64,000 bases of DNA from an uncultured Spirochaetia bacterium (GTDB lineage: Bacteria > Spirochaetota > Spirochaetia > SZUA-6 > Bin103). The notes beneath the pieces are model-generated. The model was not told where the DNA came from. It saw only the letters and a list, made by a program, of their open reading frames with translations, and made no database searches. The stretch lies in NCBI GenBank assembly GCA_958296075.1, contig CATQHW010000002.1:992001-1056000 (forward strand), read 5' to 3'. The translations under genes were made by a program, and so were the position numbers. Shown here piece after piece: positions 30,226-38,300 of the stretch (within the stretch, counting starts at the first letter, position 1; every line of letters begins with the position of its first letter).

Positions 30226-30513
30226 ATGGAAACGGCACAGGAAATGCAGGCGAGGATCGTCGGCAAGGCGAACGCGGACGCGGATTTCCGTGCCCGGCTG
30301 CGGAGCGATCCGAAGGGAGCGATCGCGCAGGAGTTGGGCGTCACCATTCCGGCGTCCCTGTCGATCGAGGTTCACGAAGAGAGCGCCACGACTGCGCATC
30401 TGGTTCTTCCCCCCGCCAGCAAGCTGAGCGAAGGCGAGCTGCAGGCGGTCGCCGGCGGTTTCCTCCTTCGCAACGAGGATCGGGATAGAATTGCGGGAGT
30501 CTTTGGCTGGTGA
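30226..30513 (+). CDS. NHLP-family RiPP precursor peptide 1
   Basis: A 95-residue precursor with a nitrile hydratase-like leader (NHLP/proteusin type). The leader covers residues 1-78, opens M-E-T-A-Q-E-M-Q-A-R, contains the family's D-F-R-A-R-L-R-S-D-P-K-G-A-I and E-L-G-V-T-I-P blocks, and ends E-L-Q-A-V-A-G-G, a double-glycine cleavage site. The 17-residue core is F-L-L-R-N-E-D-R-D-R-I-A-G-V-F-G-W. It has no Cys, Ser or Thr, so lanthionine or thiazole formation on the core looks impossible; backbone, Arg/Asn/Asp or Trp chemistry remains open. A GAGGAGG site precedes the ATG. Paralogue at 32127-32408. No tailoring gene is adjacent apart from the unknown gene at 30551. Confidence 0.9.
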   Translation: METAQEMQARIVGKANADADFRARLRSDPKGAIAQELGVTIPASLSIEVHEESATTAHLVLPPASKLSEGELQAVAGGFLLRNEDRDRIAGVFGW

Positions 30514-30514
30514 T

Positions 30515-30543
30515 CCCGCCGGGCCGCTCAGCGGTCCTGCGGC
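30515..30543 (+). promoter_or_regulatory. Hairpin between precursor 1 and downstream gene
   Basis: Starts one base after the precursor stop. Inner stem GCCGC/GCGGT with a TCA loop, extended by an outer stem with one mismatch. The same hairpin follows precursor 2. It has no T-run and probably attenuates read-through or stabilises the precursor mRNA relative to the downstream gene. Confidence 0.55.
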
Positions 30544-30550
30544 GCGCATC

Positions 30551-31711
30551 ATGGCGTCGAACCCGTTTCCCGCGGTCGAGACGACCGAGCCAAGCACGCG
30601 GTGCGCTGCATCAGCGCCTGATACGCACCGTGCGCCGGAGACCGATGTTGGGGAGCTGCTCCGCCCACTGATACCGCGCGCCTTGCTCGACGGTCCCGGA
30701 TGGGACCGGTGGCTGGCTGGGGTCGCGGAGTTGCCGGACGCCGGGATGGAGACGTTCCTTGGTTGCGAGTTTCGGCTCGGTGAACAGACGCCGGCGGCGG
30801 ACCTGTTCGTCGTGGTCCGCCCGGACGGCCCGCTTGCGCGGCACTACATTCGTCGGGGCGAAGCCGCGCGTCCGGGCTCTCCGGCGGCAGCGCTGAGCCG
30901 CTACCTCGTCCAGCTCGGGCAGACCGACTCCGCATTGCACGCCAGCATCGCCGGGACGATGCTCGAATACGACTTGGTCGAGCCGCCGGCCGGCGGGCGG
31001 CCGGAGCCGGGCGTGTTTCTGAAAATACTGCTCGCGAAGGAACCCGAGTCGCATGACCGCCCGCAGAGCTTGCCGATCGCGACGCTGGCAGGCGCGGTCG
31101 GCTGGACCGATGATGGCGAGGAACAGCGGTCGGTGGCGCGGGTGCTGGCGGCGTTGCCGCCGGGCGCCCGGGTCGCGCACGTGGGAGCGTTGCCGAGTCG
31201 GGCGCCGCGGGCGGTGCGGCTGGTGATACAGGAGATCGGGCGCGACGCGATTGGCGGGGTGCTGGAGCGGTTGGGCCGGCGCGAGTCGATCCGCCCGGTG
31301 ACGGAGATACTGACCGACCTCGATGAGGTATTGCCCCGGTTCCGGCTGGCGGTGGACGTGGCCGCCGGCGGGCTGATGCCCCGGCTCGGCGTGGAGCTGT
31401 ACCACGCCGGATCGTGGATCGACAGCATGGACGGTTGGCTGATCACGGGGCGGGGCGACTGGCGCCCGGTCGTGGAACGGCTGGCGCGGCGTGGCTGGTG
31501 CCTGCCGGCGAAGGCGCAGGGGCTGCTGGAGTGGTGCGCGCTCGACAAGATGTACGACCGCCGGGGCGTGTACCTGGTCTACAAGGGGATGAACCACGTC
31601 AAGCTCACGGTCACGGGCGCCGGGGTCGACGCCAAGGCATATGCCGGCATGGTGTACTCTCTGCGCGCGAGCGGCCCGGCGCCGCTCCCTGAAGGCTTGG
31701 AGGTCCGGTAG
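30551..31711 (+). CDS. RiPP-cassette protein of unknown function (386 residues)
   Basis: A 386-residue soluble protein encoded 37 bases after precursor 1. I do not recognise a family. It has no signal peptide or membrane segment. The most structured-looking stretches are L-A-R-H-Y-I-R-R-G-E-A near residue 100, R-L-V-I-Q-E-I-G-R-D-A near residue 225, F-R-L-A-V-D-V-A-A-G-G near 265, and a basic, conserved-looking end reading G-V-Y-L-V-Y-K-G-M-N-H-V-K-L-T-V-T. It lacks obvious radical-SAM, YcaO, LanM, ATP-grasp or peptidase motifs. A decayed partial copy follows precursor 2, so it was part of the duplicated unit and is a candidate maturation, immunity or export partner. The ATG at 30551 is preferred; earlier in-frame starts overlap the hairpin. 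Confidence 0.72.
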   Translation: MASNPFPAVETTEPSTRCAASAPDTHRAPETDVGELLRPLIPRALLDGPGWDRWLAGVAELPDAGMETFLGCEFRLGEQTPAADLFVVVRPDGPLARHYIRRGEAARPGSPAAALSRYLVQLGQTDSALHASIAGTMLEYDLVEPPAGGRPEPGVFLKILLAKEPESHDRPQSLPIATLAGAVGWTDDGEEQRSVARVLAALPPGARVAHVGALPSRAPRAVRLVIQEIGRDAIGGVLERLGRRESIRPVTEILTDLDEVLPRFRLAVDVAAGGLMPRLGVELYHAGSWIDSMDGWLITGRGDWRPVVERLARRGWCLPAKAQGLLEWCALDKMYDRRGVYLVYKGMNHVKLTVTGAGVDAKAYAGMVYSLRASGPAPLPEGLEVR

Positions 31712-31720
31712 AGTAGCGTC

Positions 31721-31830
31721 ATGCCGGTGTACGGGTATCACGAGAAACGAGGCGAGTGGGAGCAGGCTGCAAGCCGCCGAAGGCGCCGAGGCGTGAGCGA
31801 TTACGCCAAGCGGTCGGTTCCCGGTGGCCA
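31721..31830 (+). pseudogene. Decayed FmdB-like gene copy
   Basis: Begins M-P-V-Y-G like the gene at 29350, then jumps straight to Y-H-E-K-R-G-E-W-E-Q-A-A, deleting the whole zinc-ribbon region, then loses frame around R-R-R-R-R-G-V-S-D-Y-A-K. It is the left end of the duplicated cassette's second copy. Confidence 0.72.
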
Positions 31831-31845
31831 TCACGACCGCGTGAT

Positions 31846-31880
31846 CGTCTCTACGGCGCGGGCAGTTCGCCGACCTCCAG
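31846..31880 (+). pseudogene. Very short Rpn-nuclease-like remnant
   Basis: The bases match, with small indels, the segment coding R-Y-G-R-Q-F-A-E-L in the fragment at 27448-27630. Too short to be certain, but a third piece of Rpn debris in the same neighbourhood. Confidence 0.28.
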
Positions 31881-31963
31881 CGGCGCGCGCCACGGCGTGG
31901 TGCCGTTGTAACAGCACCGCTGGCAGCCACCGGCGCCTCGTTGCGCACCAGTGTTTCTGGTGC

Positions 31964-32009
31964 GGATCGCCAGGGTTCGTCCACGGGAATACCGGATAAG
32001 TCATTTTTT
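31964..32009. repeat. 46-bp direct repeat, right copy
   Basis: Near-identical to 30067-30112 apart from scattered substitutions. Marks where shared sequence upstream of the two precursors resumes after unrelated debris. Confidence 0.62.
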
Positions 32010-32021
32010 CGACCGGTCGCG

Positions 32022-32050
32022 TTGACACCCGATCGGCCGCCGTCGATACT
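32022..32050 (+). promoter_or_regulatory. Promoter of RiPP precursor 2
   Basis: -35 TTGACA (32022-32027, consensus), 17-bp spacer, -10 GATACT (32045-32050). Aligned with the promoter of precursor 1; stronger match to the sigma-70 consensus. The start codon lies about 76 bases downstream. Confidence 0.68.
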
Positions 32051-32126
32051 GCCGGTACATGGAGCACGCTGCCGGAAGCGCGGCAGGGTGCCCGGATTCC
32101 GTACGTCTCTTGAGGAGGACGAATCT

Positions 32127-32408
32127 ATGGAAACGGCACAGGAGCTGCAGGCGAAGATCGTCGGCAAGGCGGCCGCGGACGAGGATTTTCGCGCCCGGCT
32201 GCGGAGCGATCCAAAAGGAGCGATCGCGCAGGAATTGGGCGTCACCATTCCGGCGTCCCTGGGGATCAAGGTTCACGAAGAGAGCGCCACGACTGCGCAT
32301 CTGGTTCTTCCTCCCGCCAGCAAGCTGAGCGAAAGCGAGCTGCAGGAGGTCGCCGGCGGCGCCGTGATGGGCGACATCGGGAGAATATGGAGAGTGCAGG
32401 ATTGGTAA
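32127..32408 (+). CDS. NHLP-family RiPP precursor peptide 2
   Basis: A 93-residue paralogue of the peptide at 30226. The 78-residue leader differs at only eight positions (M7L, R10K, N16A, A19E, S46G, E48K, G70S, A74E), including an intact terminal V-A-G-G. The 15-residue core A-V-M-G-D-I-G-R-I-W-R-V-Q-D-W is largely different from copy 1 but also ends in Trp. High leader conservation with a changed core is the classic pattern of RiPP precursors sharing one maturation machinery. The ATG at 32127 has GAGGAGG eight bases upstream; the long open frame upstream of it is not coding. The following gene copy is decayed, so this precursor would depend on enzymes encoded elsewhere. Confidence 0.89.
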   Translation: METAQELQAKIVGKAAADEDFRARLRSDPKGAIAQELGVTIPASLGIKVHEESATTAHLVLPPASKLSESELQEVAGGAVMGDIGRIWRVQDW

Positions 32409-32410
32409 TC

Positions 32411-32439
32411 CCGCAGGGCCGCTCGGCGGTCCTGCGGGC
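32411..32439 (+). terminator. Strong hairpin after precursor 2
   Basis: A 13-bp stem (outer CCCGCAGG/CCTGCGGG, inner GCCGC/GCGGT with one G-T wobble) around a TCG loop, starting two bases after the stop. No T-run. Homologous to 30515-30543. Confidence 0.58.
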
Positions 32440-32448
32440 GCGCGGTCA

Positions 32449-32680
32449 TAGCGTCGAACCCGTTTCCCGCGGTCGAGACGACCGAGCCGAGCCCACGGTG
32501 TGCTGCCCGCTTACTACGTCCGTCAGGGTGAAGTCGCGCATCCGGGGTCTCCGGCGGGCCGCGCTGAGCCGCTACCTCGTCCGGATCGGGCAAGCCGACT
32601 CCGCGTTGCACGCCAGCATCGCCGGGCCCGATGCTCGAAGACGACTTGGTCGAGCCACCGGCCGGCAGCCGGAGCCGGAC
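32449..32680 (+). pseudogene. Decayed copy of the 386-residue gene
   Basis: Bases match 30551-31010 in two blocks: the start region (C-G-A-A-C-C-C-G-T-T-T-C-C-C-G-C-G-G-T-C) and a later block coding G-E-V-A-H-P-G-S-P-A-G in one frame. A large internal deletion and several indels break the reading frame. The copy ends near 32680, where Rpn debris begins. Confidence 0.7.
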
Positions 32681-32759
32681 TCCGCAACCAATCGACGAAC
32701 ACACCCCGCAACTCGGCGTTCTCCGACCCCGCCAGCCACGCCGGGCAGCGCGTTCGCTA

Positions 32760-33000
32760 ACCTGCAGCGATCGTCGCGCCGACTGGAACTCCAGCAGCAC
32801 CAGCAGGTAGGCCCAACCACCGCCCACGCGCAGCCGCCATAACGATGTCGCCGTGGCGTTTTGAGCATGTTCGTCGCTGACGTACTCTGAGGACAGCTTC
32901 CGCAGGGTCGAGAAGTCGGTCGCGGCTGACGAAGGCGCGCAGCAGGTCCTCGACCATGCGCGGGAAGGCGAACAGCTTCTTGTACCGCTCATCGTACCTG
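32760..33000 (-). pseudogene. Rpn/YhgA-type nuclease remnant (N-terminal part)
   Basis: The minus strand reads R-Y-D-E-R-Y-K-K-L-F-A-F-P-R-M-V-E-D-L-L-R-A-F, then, after frameshifts, L-R-K-L-S-S-E-Y-V-S-D and W-A-Y-L-L-V-L-L-E-F-Q-S. This is the canonical beginning of Rpn-family nucleases (D-x-x-F-K-x-L-F-x-x-P-x-M-V-x-D-L-L) up to the catalytic L-E-F-Q-S. At least two frameshifts make it non-functional. Confidence 0.7.
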
Positions 33001-33027
33001 GGGCGCGCCGTCTGGCTCGGAAGCCTC

Positions 33028-34262
33028 TTAGCTGCGCGCGGTTACCCGTCCGCTCCAATGGGTGTCACCCCCCCCCCCCCCCCCCCCCCCCGAAAACAGG
33101 TACTCGCAGATGGCCAGACCGCAGGTCGCCGACCCGCCGCTGACGGGACCGGTGATGCTGCTGGCGACCACCTCCAGGTCCATCGGTCCCAGCAGCTCGG
33201 TGAGGGCCGCCGTGGCCGCCGCCACGTAGCTCGGCGCCGTGGCGAGCGGGCCGGCGATCACGAAGATCTCCGGCGCGACGAAGCGAATCGCCTGGACGGT
33301 GATGAATCCGAGGCGCCACCCCAGTTCGCTCATGGCCGCGGCGACGGTCAGGTCTCCCTCCCGGTCACGCTCGATGGCGTCCCACAGGTCGTGCGCCAGC
33401 CCTGCCATCGTCGCTCCCGACAGTTCGACGTCGTGACCTTTCAGGCGCTGCAGCAGGCCGCGCCCGCTGGCGACCTGATCCAGCGTGGTGCGCGCGCCGG
33501 TCTGGTCGGTCACCTCCATGAGGCCGACGACGCCGGCGTTGTCGCGGTGTCCGGTCACCAGGCGTCCGTTGAGGATCAGACCCGTGCCGAGCCCGATGCC
33601 GCAGGTGGTGCAGAGCACGTGTTGCCGCCCCCGCGCCGCGCCGAACAGCACCTCGGCCATCGCGACGGTATTGGCCAGGCCCGCAACGCTCATGGGGATG
33701 CCAAGGAGGTCGGCGAGCTGCGACCGCAGCGGCACGTCGCGCCACTCCCGCAGATAGGGTGAGTAGCGCACGGTCCCCGTTACCGTATCCACGGCGCCGG
33801 TGATCATGGTGAAGCCGCCGAGCAGGCGGGCGCGGTCGCTGGCCGTAAGGTGCTGGTCGATGAGACGCAATCCCTCGTCGGCGAGCTGGGCGATGGCGGC
33901 GTCTGGTTCGTCGATGGCGGGAAGGTTCAGGTCGGTCCCGGCGATGACCTGATTCTTGAGGTCGGTCAGGGTGACGGTCTGCAACATCGGGTCGATGCCG
34001 ATGCCGAGCACGTATCCGCCGCGCGGCTCGACGTCGAGCGGCACGACGGGGCGTCCGGGTCCGGCGTCCGGGTTCGGTCGTTTCTCTCCAGTTCCCGCAC
34101 CAGACCTTCGTCGATCACACGCTGCGCAATGCGCGACAGCGCGGCTTCGCTCAGGTCCACCCGGCCGGCGATTTCCTTGCGCGACAACGGTCCGTTGAGC
34201 ACGATCTCCCGCATCACCGCCATCCGGTTGTCTCTGCCCACGCCCTGCGGGGTGCTGGCCAT
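33028..34262 (-). pseudogene. ROK-family transcriptional regulator, frameshifted
   Basis: Two overlapping frames together encode one ROK (NagC/XylR-like) repressor. The upstream frame, from the ATG at 34262 with GGAGGT four bases before it, gives a winged helix-turn-helix: L-S-R-K-E-I-A-G-R-V-D-L-S-E-A-A-L-S-R-I. The downstream frame gives the ROK sugar-kinase-like domain: G-Y-V-L-G-I-G-I-D, G-I-G-L-G-T-G-L-I and D-N-A-G-V-V-G-L-M. They join by a frameshift at about 34050-34090, within a repeated GGCGTCCGGGT. The zinc-binding Cys cluster of most ROK proteins is absent. Near the C-terminus the gene carries the C24 tract. Either a real phase-off or decayed gene, or a sequencing error. Confidence 0.75.
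33068..33091. repeat. 24-base C homopolymer
   Basis: An uninterrupted run of 24 C on the plus strand (G on the coding strand of the ROK gene), giving eight consecutive Gly codons near its C-terminus. Such tracts slip in replication, so length may vary between cells; assembly error is the main alternative. Confidence 0.85.
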
Positions 34263-34264
34263 CG

Positions 34265-35191
34265 TTACCTCCGCCTCGTCTTCCGTCGCGGGGCGGCGTC
34301 CTTCCCGGCAGCGCCGAAGCAGGCGGCGAGTTCGTCCTGCAGCCAGGCGCGGAAGGCCATGACGTCGGGCCGGCCGCGCAGATGCGCGGGTATCAGCAGC
34401 CAATAGGAATCTTCGCTGGCCATGCTCTCGGCGATGGGACGCACCAGGCGTCCGGCAGCCAGATCGTCATGCGCGAGCACGGTGTCGGTGATGGCCGCGC
34501 CGAGGCCGTCGCGCGCGGCTTCGAAGATCAACGTCTGGCTGAACCGCGGGCCGGCGTCGGCGTCGGCGTCGGCGCCAGCGATGCCGGCGGCCTCGAGGAA
34601 GGTGGGCCAGTCCGCCCAACCCCAACCTTCCGGCAGCCGTTCATGGTGCAGGAGGGTAACGCCGGCCAGGCTGCCGTTGCCGGCGACCCCCGGGCTGCAT
34701 ACGGGAAAGAACTCCACCTCGGCCAGCTTTTCGGCGTTCGGGTCGTCGTCGAACCGTCCCCACTCGATGGTCAGCGCGATATCGGGCGAGGTCTTGGCGG
34801 TGAGGATGTCGTGGACGATGACGTTGGTGCCAGGCGCCGCCAGGCGACTGAAACGCTGCAGGCGCGGCACCAGCCAGGTCACCGCGAAGATCGGCGGGAC
34901 GCGGACGATGATGGTTTCGCGGTCCGCCGAGCGGCGCAGTCGCTCGACCGTCTCCAGGATCTGCGCGAAGGCGGGATCCAGTCCCTGCTGCAGGTGCTTG
35001 CCGATGCTGGTGATGCGCACGCCGCGCCCGTTGCGCTCGAACAGCGGTTGGCCAAGATCGCGCTCCAGCGTCCGAATCTGGCGGCTGACCGCGCTGGGAG
35101 TGACGAACAGCGCGTGCGCGGCGGCCGTCACCGAGCCCAGCCGGGCGACGGTCACGAAGGCGTGCATGGCGTTGAGCGAGGGCAAGCTCAT
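34265..35191 (-). CDS. LysR-family transcriptional regulator (GcvA-like)
   Basis: A 308-residue LysR regulator. The N-terminal helix-turn-helix reads L-G-S-V-T-A-A-A-H-A-L-F-V-T-P-S-A-V-S-R, followed by the linker helix and an effector domain with I-A-L-T-I-E-W-G-R and V-C-S-P-G-V. The start ATG at 35191 gives the standard M-S-L-P-S-L-N-A-M-H-A-F opening. Three copies of GGCGTC (34553-34570) encode an Asp-Ala run in the effector domain. It is read divergently from the giant surface-protein gene, with a 146-bp shared intergenic region holding a repeated motif, so it may control that gene. The ROK gene starts two bases after its stop. Confidence 0.86.
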   Translation of the reverse strand: MSLPSLNAMHAFVTVARLGSVTAAAHALFVTPSAVSRQIRTLERDLGQPLFERNGRGVRITSIGKHLQQGLDPAFAQILETVERLRRSADRETIIVRVPPIFAVTWLVPRLQRFSRLAAPGTNVIVHDILTAKTSPDIALTIEWGRFDDDPNAEKLAEVEFFPVCSPGVAGNGSLAGVTLLHHERLPEGWGWADWPTFLEAAGIAGADADADAGPRFSQTLIFEAARDGLGAAITDTVLAHDDLAAGRLVRPIAESMASEDSYWLLIPAHLRGRPDVMAFRAWLQDELAACFGAAGKDAAPRRKTRRR

Positions 35192-35264
35192 CAGCGTTCG
35201 ACCCGTGAGTTTTTGGAAACTGCGGTCATCAAAGAAATCAGTTGACCCTCGCTTCGTAATCCGG

Positions 35265-35297
35265 TAGTTACTCTGATAGTTACTTTCAGACGGTAAC
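35265..35297. promoter_or_regulatory. Repeated operator-like site between LysR and giant gene
   Basis: TAGTTACT occurs twice (35265-35272 and 35277-35284) at a 12-bp period, followed by an inverted GTAAC (35293-35297). It lies in the divergent region where a LysR regulator would bind. No flawless sigma-70 promoter is visible; a TTGACC at 35242 has no good -10. Confidence 0.45.
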
Positions 35298-35337
35298 GAA
35301 TCAAGAGTGACGAAACGGCACGTGACCAAGATACCCG

Positions 35338-38300
35338 ATGGCACGCTCCTTGTGTAAGGGGTGGCCGGCGCCGCTGCTGGCGGTGCTGGCGCTGCTGCTG
35401 TCCGCGCTGCCGGCGGCGGCGCAGAGTGGCGCGCCTACGGTGACCGGGGTCTCCATCACCTCCCGGCCGAGCCTGAAGAGCTCGAATCCGAACGTGTACT
35501 GGCCCTACCAGCGAGACGATCACGTCGACGTGACGGTCACCTTCAGCCGGGCGGTGACGGTCACCGGGTCGCCGCAGCTGGCGCTGACCGTGGGCTCGCG
35601 CACCCGCCAGGCGGCCTTCCGGTCGGCGTCGGGCTCCAGCGTCAACTTCCGCTACACGACCATTGGGGGCGACCGGGACGCCGACGGCATTGCCATCGCC
35701 GCGGACGCGCTGACGCTCAACGGCGGCAGCATCGAGGCGGGAGGCGTGGCCGCCGCCCTCGGCCTCGGCAGCCACGCGCTGGGCAATCAGTCCAATCACC
35801 GGGTGGACGGCGCCAAGCCGACCTTCGACGGCGTGGCGTCGCCCGCCTACGCCTTCACGCGCGGCGCGCGCGGCAGCTTCACGTTGCCGGCGGCGGGCTC
35901 GGCGACGATTTTCAGCACCTACGCGCTGGCGGCGACGCCGGCGCTGCCCGGCGGCCTGTCCTTCGCTGCGGCGACCCGCACCCTCTCCGGTACGCCGGAG
36001 GTGGGGATGGAGCAGACGACCTACACGCTCAACGTCAACCATCCAACTCCTGATCTTCAGGGCACCGTGCTCTCGGACTCGCTGGCGTTCACCGTCACGG
36101 TCGCCGGGGTGGTGCCGGCGGTGAGCGGGGTGTCGATCGTCTCCTCCCCGGCGAGCGGCGCCAGCTACGCGACGGGCGAGAACATCGACGTGGAGGTGAC
36201 GTTCAACTACCCGGTGACGGTGACCGGCACGCCGCGGCTGGCGCTCGGCATCGGCTCCGCCACGCGGCAGGCGGCCTACCGGACGCACCGCGGCTCGACG
36301 GCGAGCTTCCGCTACCCGGTGATCGCGGCGGACAGCGACGGCGACGGCATCAGCATCGCCGCCGGGGCGCTGGCGCTGAACGGCGGCAGCATCGAGGCGT
36401 CGAACGTCGCCGTCGCCCTCGGGCTGGGCAGCCATGCGATCGCCAACGACGCCGGCCACACGGTGAACGATCTCCAGCCCTCCTTCGGGACGACGACGGT
36501 GGCGAACCAGCACTACGTGGCCGGCACGGCCGCGAGCGTGCAACTGCCGGCGGCCAGCGGCGGCGACGGCACGGTGAGCCACGCGCTGACCGGGCCGGGC
36601 GCGGCGACGACGCTCTCCCTGCCGCAGGGCCTCTCCTGGAACGCCGCGACGCGCACGATCTCGGGCACGCCCGGCGCCGCAGCGGCGGCGGCCTCCTACA
36701 CCTGGACGGCGACCGACGGCGACGGCGACAAGGCGCGGCTTTCGTTCTCCGTCACGGTGGCGGCGACCAACGCGCCTACAGTGACCGGAGTATCCATCGC
36801 CTCATCCCCGGCCGGCGGCTCCAGCTACGCGACGGGCGAGAACATCGACGTGGCGGTCACCTTCAGCCGGGCGGTGACGGTCACCGGGTCGCCGCGCCTG
36901 GCGCTGACCGTGGGCTCGCGCACCCGCCAGGCGGCCTTCCGGTCGGCGTCGGGGTCCACCGTCAACTTCCGGTACACGACCATTGGGGGCGACCGGGACA
37001 GCGACGGCGTCTCCATCGCCGCGGACGCGCTGGCGCTCAACGGCGGCGGCATCGAGGCGGGGAGCGTGGACGCCGCCCTCGGCCTTGGCGGCCACGCGCT
37101 GGGCAACCAGTCCAACCACCGGGTGGACGGCGGCGGGCCGACCTTCGACGGCGTGGCTTCGCCGGTGTTGAGCTTCACGCGCGGCACGCAGGGAAGTTTC
37201 ACGCTGCCGGCGGCGACGCCGGGGTCCGCCACCTACGCGCTGGCGGCGACGCCGGCGCTGCCAGCCGGCCTGACCTTCAACTTCGGGACGCGCACCCTGT
37301 CGGGCACGGTGGCGGTGGGGATGGCGAAGACAACCTACACGCTCAACGCCTATCGCCTGGTCCCGTACCCGGGCGAAGAGGGCGTGTTCTATGAAGAACT
37401 CGCCGACACGCTCGCCTTCACGGTCGCGGTGTCCGGGGCGGTGCCGGCGGTGAGCGGGGTGTCGATCGTCTCCTCCCCGGCCAGCGGCTCCAGCTACGCG
37501 ACGGGCGAGAACATCGACGTGGAGGTGACGTTCAACTACCCGGTGGCGGTGACCGGCACGCCGCGGCTGGCGCTCGGCATCGGCTCTGCCACGCGGCAGG
37601 CGGAAAGCGTCCTGGCCACCGGCGGCGACGACAGCCGGCAGCGATTCCGCTACCGGGTGACGGCGGCGGACTTCGATAGCGACGGCATCAGCATCGCCGC
37701 GGGGGCCCTGACGGCCGCCCTCCCGGACCGCATCACGGCCGCGAATCTGGACGTCGCCCTCGGTCTCGGCAGCCATGCGATCGCGACCGCCGCCGACCAC
37801 ACGGTGAACGATCTCCGGCCCTCCTTCGGGGCGACGGTGGCGAACCAGCACTACGTGGCCGGCGCGGCCGCGAGCCTGCAACTGCCCGCGGCGAGCGGCG
37901 GCGACGGCACGGTGAGCCACGCGCTGACCGGGCCGGGCACGACGACGCTCTCCCTGCCCCAGGGCCTCTCCTGGAACGCCGTCACGCGCACGATCTCGGG
38001 CACGCCCGCGGCGGCCACGGCGGCGGGCTCCTACACCTGGACGGCGACCGACGGCGACGGCGATACCGCGCGGCTTTCGTTCGACATCACGGTGGCCGCG
38101 GCCGACGCGCCCAAGCCGACGAGTCTGGCGCTGTCCGCGCCCGCGGGGTTCGACGGCGACTACGCCGCGGGCGAGGTGGTCCGGGCGATCGTCTCGTTCG
38201 ACAAGAACGTCACCGTGACCGGCACACCGCGCTTGGCGCTGACCATCGGGTCGAACACCCGCCAGGCGGCCTACGCGAGCGGCAGCAGCGACGCGGACGA

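Noticed and set aside
31721..31999. Small open frame reading M-P-V-Y-G-Y-H-E-K-R considered as a real gene
   Set aside because: It is the fmdB-like gene with its zinc ribbon deleted and the downstream frame lost, so a pseudogene.
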